The notes beneath the pieces are model-generated. The model was not told the origin of the DNA. It worked only from the letters and a program-made list of their open reading frames with translations, and ran no database searches. Position numbers and translations under genes: made by a program. Below are positions 7,044 to 12,432 of a stretch of 13,520 nt of DNA, in pieces (the first letter of the stretch is position 1; the number at the start of each line of letters is the position of its first letter). Where the stretch lies: NCBI GenBank assembly GCA_017578085.1, contig PKQR01000047.1, positions 1-13,520 of the forward strand, in the 5' to 3' direction. The stretch comes from Bacillota bacterium. Lineage in GTDB: Bacteria; Bacillota; Limnochordia; Limnochordales; ZCTH02-B6.

Positions 7044-8155
7044 CAGGCACCAATCCTCTCAAGAAACCGGGCAAAGTGGACGCGGGCATCGTGCGGGCCG
7101 GGTGCGGCCTCGGGGTGGTACTGGTACGTGTACACCTGCAGCGCCGGCACCGCCAACCCCTCTACGGTGCCGTCGTAAAGACTGCGGTGGGTTACCCGGG
7201 CCCTCACGGACCCTTGCGGCCGTAGGACTCGGAACTCGTTCTTGTCTTCGGGGGTGGCGACGGCAAAGCCGTGGTTCTGGCTGGTCACCTTGACCTTGCC
7301 GGTGTCCAGCTCCTGTACCGGGTGGTTGACGCCGTGGTGGCCAAACTTGAGCTTGTAGACGGGCAGGCCGAGGGCTTGGGCGACGATCTGGTGTCCCAAG
7401 CAGATGCCCAAGATCGGCAGGCGGCCCAAGAGCTGGTCGGCCGTCTTGACGACGTACGGCAGGGCCGTCGGGTCGCCCGGCCCGTTGGACAGCACCAGGG
7501 CGTCAGGTCGCAGCTTCAGGATGGCCTTGGCGGACGTTGTCGCCGGCAGCACCGTCACCCGGCAGCCGAGGCCGGCCAGGCTGTCCAGGATGCTCTTTTT
7601 CACGCCGCAGTCGAGCACCGCCACGTGGCAGCGGTTGCCTGTCGCGTACACATAGGGCCTCTCGCAGCTCGCAAGCCGCACCAGGTCCTGGCCCACGATG
7701 CCGGGGCTCTCCTTGGCCTTCCGGACCAGCGTCTCGATGTCCTCATCACGGGTCGTAATGATCCCCTTGAGGGCACCGGCGGTGCGCAGGTGCCCCACGA
7801 GGGCACGGGTGTCGATCTTATGAACGCCGATCACGCCCGTCCCTGCCAGCCACTCGGCCAGGCTCATGGTGGCCCGCCAGTTGGACGGCCTCGGTGAATA
7901 CTCCCGGATGATGAGGGCGCACGGCGCGATCCGACTCGACTCCGCATCTTCAGGGTTCACGCCGTAGTTGCCGATGTGAGGATAGGTGAACACCACCGCC
8001 TGGCCTGTGTAGGACGGGTCGGTGAGGACTTCCTGGTAGCCGCTGTGAGCGGTATTGAAGACGACTTCGCCGCACACCTCGCCCTCCCCGACAAATGCCT
8101 CACCCTCCAGGTGAAACCCGTCTTCCAGTACCACGTGTGCCCGCATGGAAACCAT
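7043..8155 (-). CDS. carA: Carbamoyl-phosphate synthase small (glutamine amidotransferase) subunit
   Basis: Hydrolyses glutamine and passes ammonia to CarB. The protein is 370 residues from the chosen start. The N-terminal CPSase small-subunit domain contains SGYQEVLTDPSYTGQ and GVIGVHKIDTRALVGHLR. The C-terminal class I glutaminase domain holds the nucleophile Cys252 in GICLGHQ and the His347/Glu349 pair in QYHPEA. I prefer the ATG at 8155 because GGGAGG (8165-8160) lies just upstream. A GTG at 8182 would add nine residues but lacks a ribosome binding site, and the ATG at 8146 (MRAHVVLEDG) is possible by family alignment although its spacing is long. It is transcribed with carB and is probably under arginine control, given the ARG-box-like site in its leader. 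Confidence 0.96.
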   Translation of the reverse strand: MVSMRAHVVLEDGFHLEGEAFVGEGEVCGEVVFNTAHSGYQEVLTDPSYTGQAVVFTYPHIGNYGVNPEDAESSRIAPCALIIREYSPRPSNWRATMSLAEWLAGTGVIGVHKIDTRALVGHLRTAGALKGIITTRDEDIETLVRKAKESPGIVGQDLVRLASCERPYVYATGNRCHVAVLDCGVKKSILDSLAGLGCRVTVLPATTSAKAILKLRPDALVLSNGPGDPTALPYVVKTADQLLGRLPILGICLGHQIVAQALGLPVYKLKFGHHGVNHPVQELDTGKVKVTSQNHGFAVATPEDKNEFRVLRPQGSVRARVTHRSLYDGTVEGLAVPALQVYTYQYHPEAAPGPHDARVHFARFLERIGA

Positions 8156-8176
8156 CCCGCCTCCCGGGGGTGAGTT

Positions 8177-8198
8177 GCGCACGGGGAAACCCGTGTGC
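8177..8198 (-). other. Leader hairpin ahead of the carA ribosome binding site
   Basis: On the minus-strand transcript CACGGG and CCCGTG (8195-8190 and 8185-8180) pair around UUUC. The stem extends by GC/GC past a single A-C mismatch. It lies between the ARG-box-like site and the carA Shine-Dalgarno sequence. It has no T-run and therefore is not an attenuator on its own. A PyrR-binding consensus was not recognised here. Confidence 0.35.
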
Positions 8199-8200
8199 GG

Positions 8201-8218
8201 CTCGAATACTTATTCATT
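8201..8218 (-). promoter_or_regulatory. Predicted ARG box (ArgR/AhrC operator) of carAB
   Basis: Read on the minus strand, the site is AATGAATAAGTATTCGAG. The E. coli/Bacillus-type ARG box is WNTGAATWWWWATTCANW, and this matches 15 of 18 positions with the TGAAT and ATTC core intact. It begins about five bases after the expected transcription start of the carA promoter, a position suited to repression when arginine is abundant. This is consensus matching by eye; an argR gene is not in the window. Confidence 0.65.
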
Positions 8219-8229
8219 AAACACTTGCC

Positions 8230-8258
8230 TTTATACCACATCGGCGCCGGGGACACAA
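8230..8258 (-). promoter_or_regulatory. carA promoter (extended -10)
   Basis: On the minus strand TATAAA (8235-8230) is preceded by TGG, giving an extended -10 (TG-n-TATAAA). TTGTGT (8258-8253) lies 17 bases upstream as a weak -35. An A-rich tract (TTAAAAACTT, about 8272-8263) sits just upstream and could act as an UP element. The predicted start near 8223 gives a leader of about 70 nt to the chosen carA ATG. Confidence 0.6.
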
Positions 8259-8329
8259 GAGAGAAGTTTTTAACGATCGTCGCACCCGTCCGTCGCGTTT
8301 CCCTCGCGAGGTTGCACCGAGGCCGCGCT

Positions 8330-8353
8330 GGGGTTGCATAAACATGCAACCCC
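8330..8353. promoter_or_regulatory. Perfect 10-bp-arm palindrome, actinobacterial-type ARG box candidate
   Basis: GGGGTTGCAT (8330-8339) and ATGCAACCCC (8344-8353) are exact inverted repeats around AAAC. The inner 16 bases, TTGCATAAACATGCAA, have the same arms as the ARG-box operator I recall for Mycobacterium tuberculosis ArgR (TTGCAT-N4-ATGCAA). It lies about 120 bases upstream of the predicted carA start and 132 bases centre-to-centre from the ARG-box-like site at 8201-8218. It could instead be an RNA hairpin or another regulator's site; neither side has a T-run. Confidence 0.55.
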
Positions 8354-8368
8354 GCGTTCCGTACCCAG

Positions 8369-8445
8369 CCCGGTTTCGACCCTGTCCGGGCCCCATTCCG
8401 GCCCTATCCGTGCCCCACGCCGGCACTAATCGGGCCCCAATCCGC
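8369..8445. repeat. Second degenerate 11-bp tandem array (carA-asnB gap)
   Basis: Seven 11-base units with consensus near CCCCATTCCGG start at 8369, 8380, 8391, 8402, 8413, 8424 and 8435. They read CCCGGTTTCGA, CCCTGTCCGGG, CCCCATTCCGG, CCCTATCCGTG, CCCCACGCCGG, CACTAATCGGG and CCCCAATCCGC. The regular C-runs put G-runs on the minus strand with 7-8 base loops, borderline for a quadruplex. Units 3 and 7 extended by flanks (8387-8400 and 8431-8444) match at 13 of 14 bases. Confidence 0.65.
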
Positions 8446-8504
8446 CGCGGCACCTGCTTCTCCTCGCCCCTGTCCCGCCGTCACCTCTCGGCAGTTCTCC
8501 CGCT

Positions 8505-8510
8505 TATACT
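8505..8510 (+). promoter_or_regulatory. Candidate -10 element for asnB
   Basis: TATACT matches five of six positions of the -10 consensus and is the best hexamer ahead of asnB. No convincing -35 is found 16-18 bases upstream, so it may need an activator or an alternative sigma factor. It would give a leader of about 125 nt. Confidence 0.35.
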
Positions 8511-8572
8511 AGCAGAGCGTGTGCGTGAAACAGCGTGAATTTTTGCCGGGTTGCTGGCCGCGGCGCCGGGTG

Positions 8573-8593
8573 GAGGCATGGTACGGATGCCTC
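8573..8593 (+). other. Leader hairpin before asnB
   Basis: GAGGCAT (8573-8579) and ATGCCTC (8587-8593) pair perfectly around the 7-base loop GGTACGG, ending about 48 bases before the asnB ATG. It resembles no riboswitch I recognise, and the T-box signature AGGGTGGNACCGCG is absent. Confidence 0.35.
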
Positions 8594-8641
8594 ACGCTGG
8601 TGCGGTTCCTGGCGCTCCATCAACGAGGGGTGGACCTGTCC

Positions 8642-10501
8642 ATGTGTGGAATCGCGGGTTGGATCGACCGCCGGGGCGATGCAAGCGAATTCATGCCCAT
8701 CGCGGAGGCCATGGCGGAGACGCTGGCCTGCAGGGGGCCCGACGCCTCCGGCATTTACATGTCCCGTACGGCTGCCATCGTCCACCGGCGCCTGGTGGTA
8801 GTGGATCCCGAGGGCGGCGCCCAGCCGATGGAGCGCCGGGTGGGCGAAAGGCTCTATGTGATCACCTACAACGGCGAGCTCTACAACACCGCCGAGCTGC
8901 GGGACGACCTCAAGGCCTTGGGCTGGCGGTTTTCGACGCGGTCGGACACCGAAGTCCTGCTGGTCGCATACATACAGTGGGGCCCGCAATGCCTGGAACG
9001 GCTCAACGGCATCTTCGCCTTCGCCATCTGGAACGAAGCAGACCAAACCCTGTTTCTGGCCCGGGATCGCTTGGGCGTCAAGCCGCTTTTCTACGCCGAT
9101 TTCGGCGACTGCTTCGTCTTTGGCTCGGAGCCCAAGGCGCTGCTGGCGCATCCCCGCGTCGCGCCGGTGGTGGACGCGGAGGGCCTGGCCGAGGTGTTTG
9201 CCCTCGGGCCCGCCCGCACGCCCGGCCATGCGGTGTACCGGGACATGCGCGAGGTGAAACCGGGCTGCTGCCTCACGGTGTCCCCGTACGGGCTCACCCA
9301 TCGGCGTTATTGGCGCCTGGAAAGCCGCCCCCACCTACACGACCTCGACACGACCATCGAAAAGGTGCGCGAGTTGCTGTCCGACGCCGTGCGCCGCCAA
9401 CTGGTGGCGGACGTGCCAGTGTGCACGCTGCTTTCGGGCGGCGTCGACTCCAGCGCCATCACCGCCTTCGCCGCCCGGGCCTTCGCCGAGGAAGGGAAAG
9501 GCCCCCTGCACACTTACTCCATCGACTACCGGGGCAACGCCGAGCACTTCAGGCCCAGTGCCTTCCAGCCCGACTCGGACGACCGCTACATTCAGCTGGT
9601 GTCCGAGCGCCTGGGCACCGTCCACCACCAGGTGCTCATCGACGCTCACGAGCTTGCCGGCGCCCTGCCCGCGGCCGTCCGCGCCCGGGACTTGCCGGGC
9701 ATGGCCGACATCGACGCGTCCTTACTGCTTTTCTGCCGGGAAATCAAGAAGGGCGCTACCGTCGCCCTGTCGGGCGAGTGCGCCGACGAGATTTTCGGCG
9801 GCTACCCCTGGTTTCACCGGGAGGACCTCCTCCACGCTGACACCTTTCCGTGGTCCCGCTCCACGCACCTGCGCGCCTCATGGCTCGCGCCATGGATCAG
9901 GGAGCGCATTCGGCCCGAAGATTACGTTCAGCAGCGATACCGCGAGAGCCTGGCGGAAGTGCCGCACCTGCCGGGCGAATCGCCGCGGGAGCGCCGGCTG
10001 CGAGAGGTCGCTTACTTGAGCCTCACGTGGTTCATGGTGACCCTCCTCAACCGCAAGGATCGCATGAGCATGGCCACGGGGCTTGAGGCGCGGGTGCCGT
10101 TCGCAGACCACCGGCTCGTCGAGTACGTTTGGAACGTCCCCTGGGAGATGAAAAACTGCGGCGGGCGGGAAAAGGGCCTCTTGCGCCGCGCCCTGGAAGG
10201 CGTGCTGCCCGACGAGGTGTTGTGGCGGCGCAAGAACCCCTACCCCAAGAGCCACCAGCCCGAGTACGCCGAAACCGTCCGCCGCTGGGTCTTGCGCATT
10301 CTGGACGACCCCCAGTCGCCTCTGCTCCCGCTCATCGACGTGGAAACCGTGCGGCGGCTGGTGGCAGGCGACCCGGCCCAAGGCGGCGCCACCTTTGACC
10401 AGCCCTGGTTCGGCCAGCTCATGGCCGGCCCCCAGTTCATGGCCTACCTCATCGAGATCGACACTTGGCTGCGGGAGTACCGGGTGGAGGTGCGGGTGTA
10501 A
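8642..10501 (+). CDS. asnB: Asparagine synthase (glutamine-hydrolysing), AsnO/AsnB type
   Basis: Forms asparagine from aspartate, glutamine and ATP through an aspartyl-AMP intermediate. The 619-residue protein has an N-terminal class II (Ntn) glutaminase domain (about 1-220) opening MCGIAGWID. Cys2 becomes the N-terminal nucleophile, which fixes the start at ATG 8642 even though the frame is open upstream. RGPDASG, YNGELYN and the GIFAFAIW region are standard. The C-terminal synthetase domain (about 240-619) carries the PP-loop LSGGVDSS (about 263-270), SGECADEIFGGYPWF near 377, and DRKDRMSMATGLEARVPFADH. The length and the LPGMADIDASLL and GREKGLLRRAL segments resemble Bacillus AsnO, from memory. 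GAGGGGTGG (8625-8633) is the likely ribosome binding site. No lesion is seen. It is divergent from carAB and monocistronic in appearance. Confidence 0.96.
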   Translation: MCGIAGWIDRRGDASEFMPIAEAMAETLACRGPDASGIYMSRTAAIVHRRLVVVDPEGGAQPMERRVGERLYVITYNGELYNTAELRDDLKALGWRFSTRSDTEVLLVAYIQWGPQCLERLNGIFAFAIWNEADQTLFLARDRLGVKPLFYADFGDCFVFGSEPKALLAHPRVAPVVDAEGLAEVFALGPARTPGHAVYRDMREVKPGCCLTVSPYGLTHRRYWRLESRPHLHDLDTTIEKVRELLSDAVRRQLVADVPVCTLLSGGVDSSAITAFAARAFAEEGKGPLHTYSIDYRGNAEHFRPSAFQPDSDDRYIQLVSERLGTVHHQVLIDAHELAGALPAAVRARDLPGMADIDASLLLFCREIKKGATVALSGECADEIFGGYPWFHREDLLHADTFPWSRSTHLRASWLAPWIRERIRPEDYVQQRYRESLAEVPHLPGESPRERRLREVAYLSLTWFMVTLLNRKDRMSMATGLEARVPFADHRLVEYVWNVPWEMKNCGGREKGLLRRALEGVLPDEVLWRRKNPYPKSHQPEYAETVRRWVLRILDDPQSPLLPLIDVETVRRLVAGDPAQGGATFDQPWFGQLMAGPQFMAYLIEIDTWLREYRVEVRV

Positions 10502-10526
10502 AGACGGGCATTCCGGGGAGCCCGGG

Positions 10527-10552
10527 CAGCTTCCACATTTTAGTGGAGGCTG
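10527..10552 (+). terminator. Hairpin after asnB, also left arm of a relic element
   Basis: CAGCTTCCAC (10527-10536) pairs with GTGGAGGCTG (10543-10552) around ATTTTA. The stem has ten pairs, one of them a G-U wobble, and starts 25 bases after the asnB stop. The downstream sequence is not T-rich, so intrinsic termination would be weak. The same bases form an imperfect inverted match with 10790-10812. Confidence 0.35.
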
Positions 10553-10585
10553 GGCCAGTAGTATGTTGCTATGTCCCCCCTCACC

Positions 10586-10655
10586 CTCGTGTTCGGGGTA
10601 GGCCGGCGACCTGTTTGTCTTCGGCGACCAATTTGGACCGGTCGGTCGAAATAAC
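10586..10655 (-). repeat. Direct repeat copy 1 (diverged ~67-bp unit)
   Basis: Copy 1 pairs with 10692-10760. The ends are conserved: CTCGTGTTCG is identical in both (10586-10595 and 10692-10701), and the 24-base opposite ends (10632-10655 and 10737-10760) agree at 20 positions. The interior is poorly conserved and offset by one base. The copies lie 105-106 bases apart. Confidence 0.6.
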
Positions 10656-10691
10656 TGGAGCGCGTAAACCTCTGACCATCGGCTCCGACAG

Positions 10692-10760
10692 CTCGTGTTC
10701 GACAGATGTGATAACCGGCGCCGCGGCAGCGTTTGTTTTGGACCAAACGGTCGAAATGAT
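10692..10760 (-). repeat. Direct repeat copy 2 (diverged ~67-bp unit)
   Basis: Partner of 10586-10655. Its conserved palindromic end, read on the minus strand, is TTTCGACC-GTTT-GGTCCAAA, against TTTCGACC-GACC-GGTCCAAA in copy 1. All 16 arm bases are identical while the central four differ in three positions. Confidence 0.6.
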
Positions 10761-10843
10761 CGAGGGTGTCCCAGGGACGCAAGCACAGTCCGGCGCCACC
10801 AAATGTTGGAAACGTCGGCGGTCCCACGCCCACTCATGAACCC

Positions 10844-10880
10844 GTGTATACTTGACCCGCTTCCCGCCCCACCCCCTAGT
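10844..10880 (+). promoter_or_regulatory. Candidate hisH promoter elements (weak)
   Basis: TATACT (10847-10852) is a good -10 hexamer, identical to the one before asnB, but has no matching -35. Overlapping it, TTGACC (10852-10857) is a good -35 with only a poor -10 (CCTAGT, 10875-10880) at 17-base spacing. Either could start hisHF; the sequence does not decide. Confidence 0.3.
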
Positions 10881-10940
10881 TGGCCAGCGCCGCGTGTGCT
10901 ACCGTAAGAACGTATTCACGCCCGAGCGGGGGAGCCACAC

Positions 10941-11558
10941 ATGATCGCCATCATCGACTACGGCATGGGAAACCTGCGCAGCGTGGAGAAAGCCCTGGCT
11001 CACGTGGGCGCGGAAGCCGTCATCACCCAGGACCCGGCGGTGCTCGAGCAGGCAGCGGGGGTCGTGTTGCCCGGGGTGGGCGCGTTCGCCCAGGCGATGG
11101 ACAACCTCAAAGCGGCCGGGCTCATTGAGCCCATCCACCGGGCCATCGCGTCGGGAAAGCCTTTCCTTGGCATCTGCCTCGGACTGCAGCTGCTCTTCGA
11201 AACCAGCGAGGAGCGCTTCGGTGACAACCCGGAGCTGCCCCGGGGTTTAGGCGTGATTCCAGGCCGGGTGCTGCGTTTCCCGGCGGGACTCAAGGTGCCC
11301 CAGATCGGCTGGAACACTTTGCACTTCCCCAAGCAGACGCGGCTTTTCGCCGGCGTCGAGCCTGGCAGCCACGTCTACTTCGTCCACTCCTACTACGCCG
11401 CGCCCGCCGACCCCGGCGTCGTGGCGGCCGTCACCGATTACGGCATCGAGTACTGCTCGGCCGTGGAAGTGGACAACGTCATGGCGGTGCAGTTCCACCC
11501 GGAGAAATCGAGCCGCGTGGGGCTGCAGATCCTGCGCAACTTCGCAGCCCTCTGCTAG
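10941..11558 (+). CDS. hisH: Imidazole glycerol phosphate synthase, glutaminase subunit
   Basis: Glutaminase half of IGP synthase; it releases ammonia that is channelled to HisF in histidine synthesis. The 205-residue protein matches family length. It is a class I amidotransferase with IDYGMGNLRSVEKAL at the N-terminus, VLPGVGAF (oxyanion/interface region), nucleophile Cys79 in GICLGLQLLF, and His186/Glu188 in QFHPEKS. ATG 10941 has GGGGGAG (10928-10934) six bases upstream. It is followed after 15 bases by hisF, its obligate partner. The usual neighbour hisA is not between them. Confidence 0.96.
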   Translation: MIAIIDYGMGNLRSVEKALAHVGAEAVITQDPAVLEQAAGVVLPGVGAFAQAMDNLKAAGLIEPIHRAIASGKPFLGICLGLQLLFETSEERFGDNPELPRGLGVIPGRVLRFPAGLKVPQIGWNTLHFPKQTRLFAGVEPGSHVYFVHSYYAAPADPGVVAAVTDYGIEYCSAVEVDNVMAVQFHPEKSSRVGLQILRNFAALC

Positions 11559-11573
11559 CGGGAGGGAGGCCTC

Positions 11574-12341
11574 GTGCTCGCCAAGCGCATCATCCCGTGC
11601 CTCGACGTGCGCAACGGCCGCGTCGTAAAGGGGACGCGGTTTGCCGACATCCAGGACGCCGGCGACCCCGTGGCGCTGGCCGCCTTCTACGACCGGGAAG
11701 GGGCGGACGAGATCGTCTTCTACGACATCACCGCCTCCGCTGAGGGGCGCTGCACCATGATCGACGTGGCCCGCCGTACGGCGGAGCAGGTCTTTATCCC
11801 GTTTACGGTCGGCGGCGGCGTCAGCGACGTACAGCAAATGCGGGAGCTCCTAAGCGCCGGCGCGGACAAGATCTCCGTCAACTCCGCGGCGGTGCGCCGG
11901 CCCGACCTCATCAATGAAGGCGCCGAGCGCTTCGGCAGCCAGTGCATCGTGCTCTCCATCGACTGCGCCCGCCGCATCCGCCCGGACGGCTCCGTCTGGT
12001 GGGAAGTTGTCATCGACGGCGGGCGCGTCCCCACGGGGATGGACGTGCTCTACTGGGCCGAAGAGGGCGTGCGGCGGGGCGCCGGGGAGCTCGTGCTCAA
12101 CAGCATCGACGCCGACGGCACCAAGGACGGCTATGACAACGAGCTGAACCGCGCCGTGGCCGAGCGGGTTGACGTCCCGGTCATCGCCTCAGGCGGCGCG
12201 GGCACGCTGCAACACTTGGTGGACGGCATCCTCATCGGCAAGGCCGACGCGGTGCTGGCGGCCTCCATCTTCCACTTCGGGCAGTACACCATCGCCGAGG
12301 CCAAAGCCTACATGCGCGCCGCTGGCATCCCGGTCCGATAG
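11574..12341 (+). CDS. hisF: Imidazole glycerol phosphate synthase, cyclase subunit
   Basis: (Beta/alpha)8-barrel cyclase converting PRFAR plus ammonia into imidazole glycerol phosphate and AICAR, the latter feeding purine synthesis. The 255-residue length is typical. Catalytic Asp11 is in IIPCLDVRNGRVVKG and Asp130 in VLSIDCARR. FTVGGGVSD, LNSIDADGTKDGYD and VIASGGAG are the phosphate-binding and barrel motifs. It starts with GTG at 11574, supported by GGGAGGGAGG (11560-11569) with short spacing. The motif set is that of histidine-pathway HisF rather than surface-sugar amidotransferase paralogues, which is a judgement from memory. Its TAG stop lies within the first copy of a 25-base duplication that becomes the downstream terminator arm. 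Confidence 0.96.
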   Translation: MLAKRIIPCLDVRNGRVVKGTRFADIQDAGDPVALAAFYDREGADEIVFYDITASAEGRCTMIDVARRTAEQVFIPFTVGGGVSDVQQMRELLSAGADKISVNSAAVRRPDLINEGAERFGSQCIVLSIDCARRIRPDGSVWWEVVIDGGRVPTGMDVLYWAEEGVRRGAGELVLNSIDADGTKDGYDNELNRAVAERVDVPVIASGGAGTLQHLVDGILIGKADAVLAASIFHFGQYTIAEAKAYMRAAGIPVR

Positions 12342-12388
12342 AAAGCAAGACGGCGGGTACCGTATAGAAAGCAAAAAGGCGGGCACCC
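12338..12388 (+). repeat. 25-base direct duplication spanning the hisF stop and terminator arm
   Basis: Copy 1 (12338-12362) and copy 2 (12364-12388) both start ATAGAAAGCAA and agree at 21 of 25 bases with a 26-base period. Copy 1 contains the hisF TAG stop. Copy 2 forms the left arm of the terminator hairpin. Copy 1 could pair, with a mismatch and a wobble, to the same right arm. Confidence 0.75.
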
Positions 12389-12419
12389 CGCCGCTGGGCG
12401 GCAAGCGGGTGCCCGCCTT
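12376..12419 (-). terminator. Intrinsic terminator of argH (possibly bidirectional with hisF)
   Basis: AAGGCGGGCACCC (12376-12388) and GGGTGCCCGCCTT (12407-12419) form a perfect 13-bp stem. The 18-base loop holds a second small stem, GCCGC/GCGGC (12390-12394 and 12398-12402). In the argH (minus) direction the stem is followed by TTTTTGCTTTC, a good U-run. In the hisF direction no T-run follows, so termination there would be weaker. Confidence 0.85.
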
Positions 12420-12432
12420 GGCTGTCAGTAAC

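Larger units (their letters stand above)
8183..8641. other. Divergent carA/asnB regulatory region (no gene)
   Basis: This stretch between the divergent carA and asnB contains no credible coding sequence on either strand. From the carA side it holds a leader hairpin, an ARG-box-like operator, a carA promoter with an A-rich tract upstream, a perfect 10-bp-arm palindrome, an 11-bp tandem array, a -10-like hexamer facing asnB, and a 7-bp-stem leader hairpin before the asnB ribosome binding site. Each is listed separately. Confidence 0.85.
10527..10812. mobile_element. Possible relic or MITE-like element between asnB and hisH
   Basis: The 439-bp asnB-hisH gap has no credible gene and is visibly less GC-rich than its flanks (about 55% in 10621-10680, my count). 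TTCCACATTT (from 10531) has an imperfect inverted counterpart at 10790-10812, whose reverse complement begins TTCCAACATTTGGTGG. Between them lie two diverged direct copies of a ~67-bp unit with matching ends. No transposase is encoded. Words such as TTTCGACC and GGTCCAAA remind me of multiple terminal repeats in IS21-family elements, but that is recollection, not a search. An alternative is a decayed promoter or regulator region. Possible target-site duplications were not identified. Confidence 0.4.

Noticed and set aside
8156..8182. GTG 8182 as the carA start
   Set aside because: No Shine-Dalgarno upstream and it lies in the leader hairpin; GGGAGG just before ATG 8155 is better placed. Not fully excluded.
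8156..8230. Pyrimidine (PyrR-type) attenuator in the carA leader
   Set aside because: The leader hairpin lacks a T-run and no PyrR-binding loop consensus was recognised.
8540..8600. T-box riboswitch for asnB
   Set aside because: GGGTGGAGGCATGG only loosely recalls the T-box antiterminator; the AGGGTGGNACCGCG element, specifier stem and terminator are not found.
8519..8641. In-frame GTG extension adding about 41 residues to AsnB
   Set aside because: The enzyme needs Cys2 exposed as N-terminal nucleophile, and the upstream residues show no propeptide or family similarity; ATG 8642 has its own ribosome binding site.
10540..10833. 97-codon minus-strand frame in the asnB-hisH gap
   Set aside because: It runs through the two direct repeats and the inverted-repeat flank, has no recognisable domain and no clear ribosome binding site; more likely noncoding relic DNA.
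10904..10921. ARG-box-like site before hisH (minus strand, starts CGTGAATACG)
   Set aside because: Only one TGAAT half-site is present; the second half does not match.
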